Positions 56,872 to 64,000 of a stretch of DNA of 64,000 bases are shown here, piece by piece; the stretch's first letter is position 1, and every line of letters begins with the position of its first letter. This stretch comes from Ilyonectria destructans. Lineage: Eukaryota; Ascomycota; Sordariomycetes; Hypocreales; Nectriaceae. The stretch lies in NCBI GenBank assembly GCA_020740775.1, contig JAHEWK010000019.1, positions 496,001 through 560,000 on the forward strand. The letters run 5' to 3'. The notes under the pieces are model-generated. The model made no database searches, was not told the origin of the DNA, and saw only the letters and a list, made by a program, of their open reading frames with translations. Both the position numbers and the translations under genes were made by a program.

Positions 56872-59706
56872 TACCCGGTGGGTTGACTAAGCGGACCCTT
56901 AGGCCCCCACCTCTCCCCTGGAGAAAAAGGTGGTGACATTACTTGTAACCGTGTCGCATGTGTAACCGCCTTTTCCGACTTTGACGATAGAATACAATAT
57001 CAAGGAGAGGGTCAATTAAAAAATGTAGATAGGTTATTATGTAGCCACAGATCGGAATTATCATATATCTTAAGCTGGGCTATTTTTATGTACAGATGGT
57101 GTTGTGGTCAATTGATCTATTCGGACCTTATGTCCGCCGCCGCGACTTTGGCACAGTAACCTGAGTGCCGCCAATTGCGATTTCTGGCTCAACCTCGTCA
57201 TCTGAATAACGATTAGGAGCCCGATTGTAGCCAAATCCTCCGTAATTTGCAGTCTGTAACTGTACCTCGCTTTCCTCGGCCATTTCGTCGGCAAATGGCC
57301 TGTTCTGAATATTGAAAATACGTCGGGTTGTAGACTCAATCTGTACGGATGTAATGATCTCAATATCATCACTATCTGACGCTCCTTCCTGCGGCAAAGC
57401 CGGCAGCTCAATCGACGAGACTACCGAGATAAAATCATAGTCGATGACGGTCTCGGGGCTTTTGGATTGATCAGCTGATCTAGCCTCTTTTCCCTCCTTC
57501 CAAGTGACCACAGCAGGGATCGCTAAGAGATTTGAAAGCGGCTGTGTTGTGTAGAGATGTGACCGCTGTTGGTCATCAGCATCAGCCCACTGCTGTGATA
57601 GCTTCTCAATAGCATCATTATCATATGACAGCTGCTGTTCCTCTCTAAGGGCCTGCATCTGGGCTTCCTTGTCTGCCTCCCGGGCTGCCTTTGCAATAGC
57701 AGCTGCCCGGCCTCAAAGACGAAGCCGGCTAGCAGCCTCACTACTGCCTTGGGCAGCCTCTTTTTCACGAAGGTCACGGAAAAGCTCTGCTTGGAGCCGG
57801 CCTTCCTTCCTAGCAGCTGCAGCCGGCTCTTTATGACTGCGAGTGTTGACTTTCTGACGTAGCTGGTCTATAGTATATGCCCCATTATCAACCCGAATTT
57901 GACGCCTTGTGTGTGTACGCCGGGCTTCCAGTCTGATCCGTTCTTTTTGAAGCCTAAGGATCTTCTGATGCGATGACATTGTGATAATAGAGAGATCCAA
58001 AGCAGATTCCGCATGTGAGATAATAGCCCGCATTGGGCTGCTTAAGATGTACAATTTATCTCGGATTAAATGCAGGTCTTTCTTTGCCTTCCGGGGCGTA
58101 ACAGCATCTCTCTGTAAGCGCTTAGGAAACAGCGGCTCTTCTAGGTCCTTAGCAGCTTGACGTAGGGGTCCTAGGATAAGCTTTGGATTGAAGGGCATAA
58201 GGCCGGACTTTTCGAACCCAACGTAAATATAGCATGCCTTAAATGCTGAGCTGTACAGCCGATTCCATAGATTAAGGAAGTCAAATCGGGATATCTGCGT
58301 GCCGCCGGCAATAAGGAAGTCATTGAGAGCGTGCCGCTGTTCCTTTTTGAGATGCTGATAGACCCCAACGTCAAGAGGTTGAAGAAGATAACTTGTATGA
58401 GAAGGAAGGCGGAAGGGGATAATGTCAAACATATGACAATACCAGATAAAATCAGGGTCTTTATAAGCAGAAAAACCGTCTATTAGAAGCAGACGATAAA
58501 TAGGATCTGACTTCCTAGTCATCTGGGAGGCAGAATATGCTAATTCTGCGTTCCAAGTCTCCCTTGTGAGGTCAGGACCGTAGCTAAACCAGGTCTCGAT
58601 AGTGAAATCAGTGAAATCATTACTGCAGTCAAAAGAGTGATAATTAAAGTGCTGTAGCCACTGCCGGGCCCGTTGTGCGTTATTGAAGCCGGAAGATGTA
58701 TGTGTTAAGACCACCCGGTCATCGATATCAGCTATGACGTATTCTTCTAGCAACACCTTTGCTGTCAGGATAAGAAAAGAAGATATTGCTAGCCCAGCTG
58801 CGTTGATCGAGTCTACAGCTGAAAGTGAGTTCTTATTACCGGGTTGGAAGGTGACGATGCGAGTTTTTCCCTTCATTCAGGTTAAGAAGAGCTTTATGCT
58901 GCTATCAACCTATCCAATTTGAAGGGGGGTCTCATTAAAATTCCAAAAATTGGACTTTATAATTGCCTTCCCAGTTATGACAGCTTCAAATTCCTTGAAC
59001 CAGTCTTCTAGTCTCGGGATATTGAGCTCGGCGCCGGCACGGATGATTTCCTTGATCTTTGGGGTCTTATGCTGTAGCTCCGGATGACGCTTTTTGAACC
59101 GCCGGACCCACGCCTTCGAGACTGCTGTCCTAGGACCTTCAATGCGGTGTTTTCGTAGGAAGCTGGCGTAGTTACGGATGGCGGGCTCCGTGACCGCAAA
59201 TGCGCTCTTTTTAACAGTCCTGATGAAGGCAACTAAAGCTCGTTCCTCTGCTGCTGTAAGAGCTGGCGGCTGGCCGCCTTTGCTACCAGAAGGAAGAGCT
59301 TTTCCCGCTCTTAACAACGATATATATTTCTTTACAAGAGACGTATTGGTGTGGTGGTGGGCGGCGATTTCAATGACAGTCCTCTTGCGAGGAAGTGCGG
59401 GGCTCCCTCGAGTCGTCCGTGTGACCGCCTCGCCGGTCAGATAGGCGCGGGCCGCACGAGCTGCAGCTTGGCGGGATTTGTCTGAAATTTGGGGCATATT
59501 GAGACTAATGATGAAAGATCATAGGATTGAAATTTCAAAGAGATTGGGCTTGAATTGAAGTAGTTGGCTTATACAGAGTCTGAAGAAGCTGGTTACACAT
59601 GCGACGCGGTTACAAGTAATGTTACCCCCTCTCCCTTGGAGAGGGGGGAGCCTTTAGCTCCCAGTGGAGCCTGCGATCACGTGTGCAAAAGTCAGCCCCC
59701 CGGGTA
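56872..59706 (-). mobile_element. pogo/Fot1-like DNA transposon with inverted terminal repeats and TA target
   Basis: Ends are TACCCGGTGGGTTGACT at 56872 and, inverted, TACCCGGGGGGCTGACT from 59706, both directly flanked by TA. A second, longer inverted match lies further in: about 56902-56967 against about 59590-59652, sharing ACATTACTTGTAACCG and GTCGCATGTGTAACC. Spacing between outer and inner blocks differs on the two sides. Size about 2.8 kb. The transposase runs on the minus strand. It belongs to the Tc1/mariner superfamily (cut-and-paste). Confidence 0.75.
57128..59497 (-). pseudogene. pogo/Fot1-like transposase with three in-frame stops
   Basis: A single minus frame of 790 codons from MPQISDKSRQAAARAARAYL. 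N-terminal helix-turn-helix DNA-binding part about 1-150 (AAHHHTNTSLVKKYISLLRA, CENP-B-like AWVRRFKKRHPE). Catalytic DDE core: N-F-N-E-T near 190 where the family has D-E-T, DGFSAY with a catalytic Asp, and LPSHTSYLLQPLDVGVYQHL with the later D/E region. The C-terminus is long and acidic and coiled. Stops are TAG at 58910-58912, TGA at 58877-58879 and TGA at 57713-57715, all without frameshift. D to N in the first catalytic motif fits RIP. It is probably inactive. Confidence 0.82.
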
Positions 59707-59708
59707 TA

Positions 59709-60490
59709 CCGTGACAGGCCTGCTTGAAGGCCAATTTCTCCAAGTGTTCAGCATCCTTTCCTCAACAGCTGAAGCATGGTCTGCCAACTTGAGGCTGTTT
59801 GATGTTAGTATCGCCAGGTTTGGCTGCTATTCGTGGTTAGTCAGTAAGTTGTCCAGTCTGGTTTGCATCAAGTCTTCTCGTGTCCATGGCGAATTTGATC
59901 GCCGCCCGCACTGCCTGTAGGCCAGGTGCCCATTTTGGTCCATCCGATCGATACGCATTGGTTCATGTGTGGGCAATGGGTAGTAAATAAGCTGAGGTGA
60001 TAAAATAAGCCGGTCAAGAAGTGGGTTTAGAAAAACCCACAAAACCCCACTAAGAAATGCTCTACTATTTTTGTCACCCTGCATTAATTAGTATAGGTGG
60101 ACTTTAGTTACAGCAACGATGCAGTTAAGTTACGGGCAATATTGCAACCTCTCTGGTGATGGGAGGTGGGAGCTTAAGGCCCTTGATCAACCCACCGGGT
60201 ACATAGCAGTGCGTCACATGGCTAGTCGGAGAGAGTGCAATGCGGATCCAACTCATAGCAACGGGTTCAGCGGCAACAGCATCCCAACCACGGAATTTGC
60301 CCACGATAACCTAGCAGCAGCTGTAAATATAAAAGACCTACTATCGCATTGACGGCTACGGCAAAAGTGGAATGAACACTCTGCTAATGCGTAGTGCAAC
60401 TGAGGCCTATATTATATGTGACAGCTAACCTTTCAAGGACTTGACGCCCACTTCGCAGCACAGCTGCGAGAGGCCTACCGGGCGTAATAG
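59709..60490. other. No supported gene; small hairpin at 60021-60040
   Basis: GTGGGTTT-AGAA-AAACCCAC at 60021-60040 is a perfect 8-bp stem with a 4-nt loop. The 77-codon plus frame at 60119-60352 (MQLSYGQYCNLSGDGRWELK start) has no family I recognise. Confidence 0.4.
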
Positions 60491-60616
60491 ACGTGAGTGT
60501 GAGTGTGTGTGTGAGTGTGAGTGTGTGTGTGAGTGTGAGTGTGTGTGTGAGTGTGAGTGTGTGTGTGAGTGTGTGTGTGAGTGTGAGTGTGAGTGTGAGT
60601 GTGTGTGTGTGAGTGA

Positions 60617-60650
<34 letters not shown>

Positions 60651-60660
60651 GTGTGTATGT
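60491..60660. repeat. GT/GA-GT microsatellite
   Basis: About 170 bp built from GTGTGT and GAGTGT units on the plus strand, in places with a higher-order GTGTGTGTGAGTGTGA unit. It gives spurious low-complexity frames on both strands. Confidence 0.97.
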
Positions 60661-61279
60661 GATTTAGATCCTTCCAGACGTCGCGTCGTAACAAAGAAGA
60701 GTAAGGAGCGTGTTTCGGAACAAAACTGTCACGGGCTGGGCCCCGGCATAGACAGACCAATCTACCGCACCATTTCGCTGAGCAAACCCTGGGCCAGCCC
60801 TTCACATTGCCCATTATACGCACCCGCACAGGCCGTGAGGTTAAAAGACCGAGACAATATTAAATCTGTTCAATTCTAAGCTGAATCCCGCAAATTATTT
60901 ATTTTTATTATTTTTTCCCCATCAGGTTGAAAAAATGCATTTTGTATGGGGAAATTTTATTTTTGCTTGCCAGTAGTTGGGTGTTGCCGGTAGGTGGGTA
61001 CTGCATGGTAAATTTAGCTAACAATAGCTTATGGCCTGAATGTGACAAGACTGGATGGAATTTTCGCCGTTGACTTGATGAGTGAGTGGCGGCAAGACGG
61101 GGAGAAGGCCCAGGCTATACAAATTGGCATACTGTCTGTCCCGTTCTGCGGAGACCGCTTTCTGTCGCTTTGCTCGTTTCTGCTGCACATCTGCATTCGC
61201 TGAGAGTGCCTCAGCATCGTGTGGCGTGTTGGCCCCACTCAGGTCGGCGATAAATGGCGCCCAGCATACAAGCAAAAAT
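60661..61279. other. No supported gene
   Basis: 3' flank of the receptor gene. The 85-codon minus frame 61275-61018 begins just after the receptor stop. It contains a basic helix (QQKRAKRQKAVSAERDRQYA) but no known domain. Confidence 0.35.
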
Positions 61280-64000
61280 TTAATTAGACTGGAGATCTGG
61301 CAGCTCCTGGATTGAAAACCTCACGATAATAACCCTTCCCGATCTACAGCCGATGACGATGGTGGATCCTAATACTTTCGAGCAGGTTGGTCGGAAATCC
61401 ACCGGCAACCAGAGCAAGTTATTTCCATGCCAGGAAATCCAACACCCGTCTCCGGTAATACCGAAGCCGAAACGGCAGTCGCGAATGTGGCTAGGCATAA
61501 CTAGAGTAGTAGATGCCACAGATGCCTCTGCGACTAGTGGCTTAGGCACGGTAATATGGCCAAGATCGGTAAGGAGGCGTGTGTTACCTGGCTCAAACGA
61601 TAGGTGAGATACAAACCCAATGTGAACTGTCTGGACGCAGTCACCGGCGTCGGTGCGCCATATCCGTACCGTGCGATCGTCCGATGCTGACGCCACGAGC
61701 GCTGAGTCGTATGAGAAGGCTATCGACCTGACCGAGCTGCTATGGCCCTTGAGTTCCTGGACGCAGTCGCCCGAGTCGACACGCCAGATCCGCACCGTGC
61801 GATCGTCCGACGCCGATGCTACAAGCGCCGAGTCGTATGAGAAGGCTACCGACTTAACCGAGCGCCTATGGCCCTTTAGTTCCTGGACGCAGTCGCCCGA
61901 GTCGACACGCCAGATCCGTACCGTCCCATCGTCCGACGCTGATACCACAAGCGCTGAGTCGTGTGAGAAGGCTACCGACTTCACCCAGTCGCTGTGACCC
62001 TTGAGTTCCTGGATGCAGTCGCCCGTATCAGCATGCCAGATCCGTACCGTCTTGTCCCGCGAGGCCGACGCCACGAGCGCCGAGTCGTGGGAGAAGGCTA
62101 CCGACCTAACAGGGTCGCTATGGCCCTTGAATTCCTGGAAGCAGTCACCCGTATCGGCGTGCCAGATCCGTACCGTCTTGTCCCGCGAGGCCGACGCCAC
62201 GAGCGCCGAGTTGTGTGAGAAGGCTATCGACCTGACGGGGCCGCTATGGCCCTTAAATTCATGGATGCAGCCACCTGAGTCGGCGCGCCAGATCCGCACC
62301 GTCCGATCGTCTGAGGCTGATGCCACGAGTGCTGAGTCGTATGAGGAGGCTATCGACCTGACCGAGCGGCTATGGCCCTTAAGTTCCTGGACGCAGTCAC
62401 TATCGTCGACGCGCCAGATCCGCACCGTCCGATCGTCCGATGCCGATGCCATAAGCGTCGAGTCGTGTGAGAAGGCTATCGACCTGACCGAGCGGCTATG
62501 GCCCTTGAGTTTCTGGATGCAGTTACCGGCGTCGACGCGCCAGATCCGCACCGTCCGATCGTCTGACGCTGATGCCACAAGCGTTGAGTTGTGTGAGAAG
62601 GCTATCGACCTGACCAAGCGCCTATGGCCCTTAAGTTCCTGGATGCGGTCGCCCGTATCGGTGTGCCAGATCCGTACCGTGCGATCGTCTGAGACTAATG
62701 CCACGAGCGTTGAGTCGTATGAGAAGGCTACCGACTTAACCGAGCGCCTATAGCCCTTAAGTTCCCGGATGCAGTTGCCCGAGTCGACGCGCCAGATCCG
62801 TACCGTCCGATCGTCCGACGCCGATACTACAAGCGCTGAGTCGTATGAGAAGGCTACCGACTTCACCCAGTCGCTATGACCCTTGAGTTCCTGGATGCAG
62901 TCGCCCGAGTCGACGCGCCAGATCCGCACTGTCCGATCGTCCGGTGCTGACGCTATGAGCGCCGAGTCGTGGGAGAAGGCTACCGTCCTGACCCAGTCGC
63001 TCTGGCCCTTGATGCATTCACTTGTGTCGGCGTGCCAGATCCGCACCGTCCGATCGTCCGACGCCGACGCCACGAGCGCCGACCCGTGGGAGAAGGCTAC
63101 CGACCTGACGGGGCCGCTATGACCCTTGAGTTCCTGGACGCAGTCACCTGCGTCGACGCGCCAGATCCGCACCGTCCGATCGTCTGAGGCCGATGCCACG
63201 AGCGCCGAGTCCTGCGAAAATGCCACCGACCTGACGGGGCCGCTATGGCCCTCGAGCGTCTGTAAACATGAGTTCCAGTCTATTTCAGCCTCCGGAGCAA
63301 GAGATATCCAGCTAGGAATCTCGCTCTCGAACGTGTATCGGATAATACTCTTCTCCGGCGCAAAGGCAAGTGCCGAGGAATATATCTGGAGAGGTGTTTT
63401 GTCAATTATTGAAACGTTGGCGAGAACGAAGCGTATAGCGTCGCTAAGAAAGCTAGATAACTTCACACTCGCTTCGGGCTGAGTCACGTTAGCAGTGAAT
63501 GTCGGGGGTAGATAATGCAATGCTTACGGTGAGGAGTGAGTGTAAAGTTTTGATGATACCAAGACTTTCCGATGCCCTTCCCATGAGACTTAACGCCTCT
63601 ATCCAATGGAGAAAATGGCGAGTTAAAAAGTTGCGGACGGGTCCGCCATCGCTAACATAATCCCTTGCGTGTTGTATGTGGTATACCCAGTGTAGACAAG
63701 CATACTGAACTTCTGGTGGTAGGCATGCGTCTACTCTCTGGGGATTGATAGTTGAGCGGCTTGTTCCTGGGGCGTTCAAATCACAAATATCTGTTCTAAG
63801 ACGCTCGTTCATGACACGCAAACAGTTTGCCGCCATCTTCCCGTGGGAATATTTCTCGTCTACCCAGAACGGGTTCTTTCCGCGTTTCTCGGCATCCACC
63901 AGGAAGTCGCGGAAGGAGAGATGTAGTAGCCTGACGGGTGAGCTGGACGACGGCGGAATACTCAGGACTGAATGAAGCAAGTCTAGCCTATCATCGATAG
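61280..64000 (-). CDS. NACHT-type receptor (STAND/NLR-like) with 13 WD40 repeats; 3' part, runs off window
   Basis: Exon 64000-63528 (start beyond the edge), a 49-bp intron with GTAAGC donor and CTAAC branch, then exon 63478-61280, in phase. The first part (RLDLLHSVLSIPP, VRLLHLSFRDFLVDAEKRGK, DACLPPEVQYACLHWVYHI) is the helical segment that follows the NACHT ATPase in fungal receptors; the ATPase itself must lie outside. Thirteen WD40 repeats of about 42 residues follow (GHSGPVRSVAFS..SALVAS ASDDRTVRIW type), then a C-terminal cap (CWISWHGNNLLWLPVDFRPT). Such proteins sense cues through the WD propeller and trigger effector responses, including heterokaryon incompatibility. The repeats are nearly identical; repeat 3 is shortened by about three residues. 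Effector domain unknown. Confidence 0.88.
61630..63254 (-). repeat. Coding tandem repeat: 13 WD40 units of about 126 bp
   Basis: Units are highly alike at DNA level (for example CGCACCGTCCGATCGTC recurs). Variation is concentrated at the residues after GH (SGP, SDW, RRS, RRL, SRS, SSS), the pair before ASDD or ASRD, and the residues after RIW (RVDSG, HADTG, RTDAG). This is the pattern of concerted evolution with variable surface positions known from fungal incompatibility genes of the HET-E/HET-D kind. Confidence 0.9.

Noticed and set aside
60425..60829. Thr/His/Ser-rich 134-codon minus frame
   Set aside because: Product of the GT microsatellite.
62001..62753. 250-codon plus-strand frame over the WD40 repeats
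   Set aside because: Antisense shadow that repeats every 126 bp with the WD40 units.
1..64000. tRNA or rRNA genes
   Set aside because: I looked for cloverleaf-type A/B boxes and rRNA motifs and recognised none; a covariance search would be needed to be certain.

Overview
The window looks like a repeat-rich region of a filamentous ascomycete genome, probably a Eurotiales-type fungus (Aspergillus/Penicillium lineage). The evidence is short introns of about 49-72 bp with GTRNGY donors and CTAAC-like branch points, fungal gene families (class-3 secreted lipase, short fungal bZIP, MFS sugar/alpha-glucoside transporter, FHA-kinase, OrsD/DUF3505 zinc-finger gene, NACHT-WD40 receptor), chromodomain Ty3/Gypsy elements, and long AT-rich tracts in which Gln, Trp and Arg codons have become stops. 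That last pattern is the signature of repeat-induced point mutation (RIP). The species call is inference.

Left part (1-18.4 kb). A short-chain dehydrogenase C-terminus is cut by the left edge (minus strand). A four-exon secreted lipase (1921-3139) appears complete except that its first 5' splice site reads GG instead of GT. A conserved secreted-protein gene (5367-6476) carries two RIP-type stops. A WD40-repeat relic lies at 9.7-9.85 kb, and a three-exon bZIP gene (minus) at 11.3-12.0 kb. A DNA-ligase-domain gene (13.06-15.3 kb) is destroyed by RIP over its first 1.8 kb, but its 3' end is unmutated. An intact 566-residue MFS transporter (minus) lies at 15.87-17.73 kb.

Middle (18.5-28.5 kb). 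This holds an AT-rich RIP relic with inverted and direct repeats, a solo LTR with perfect 5-bp target duplications, a LINE C-terminal fragment beside a hAT transposase relic, and a divergent pair of genes sharing a 196-bp promoter: an FHA-domain protein kinase (574 aa, three exons) and a small basic protein starting with an AT-hook-like motif.

Retroelement cluster (28.5-52.3 kb). An OrsD/DUF3505-type gene is split by an old RIP-mutated chromovirus, here called element A (28518-42536, TSD CCTCG). Element A is itself split in gag by a young, apparently intact chromovirus (30012-35616, minus, TSD ACTAG, LTRs identical by eye). A second copy of the old family, element B (43664-52076, minus, TSD CTAGC), sits inside a solo LTR (43509-52286, TSD ATATC). 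The self-priming type of primer binding site seen in Tf1 is visible in both families. Elements A and B also share an antisense reading frame between pol and the 3' LTR, which is open in A although A's own pol is full of stops.

Right part (52.3-64 kb). A second copy of an unidentified RIP-mutated coding sequence (also at 18.8 kb) is followed by about 3 kb with no recognisable gene, then a pogo/Fot1-like DNA transposon with TIRs, a TA target and three in-frame stops. After a GT-rich microsatellite comes the 3' half of a NACHT-type receptor with 13 almost identical WD40 repeats, running off the right edge. The order of events can be read from nesting: solo LTR before element B; OrsD-like gene before element A, then RIP, then the nested element, which shows no RIP damage. 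All intron-exon structures were worked out by hand from splice motifs and reading-phase agreement; none was tested against transcripts.
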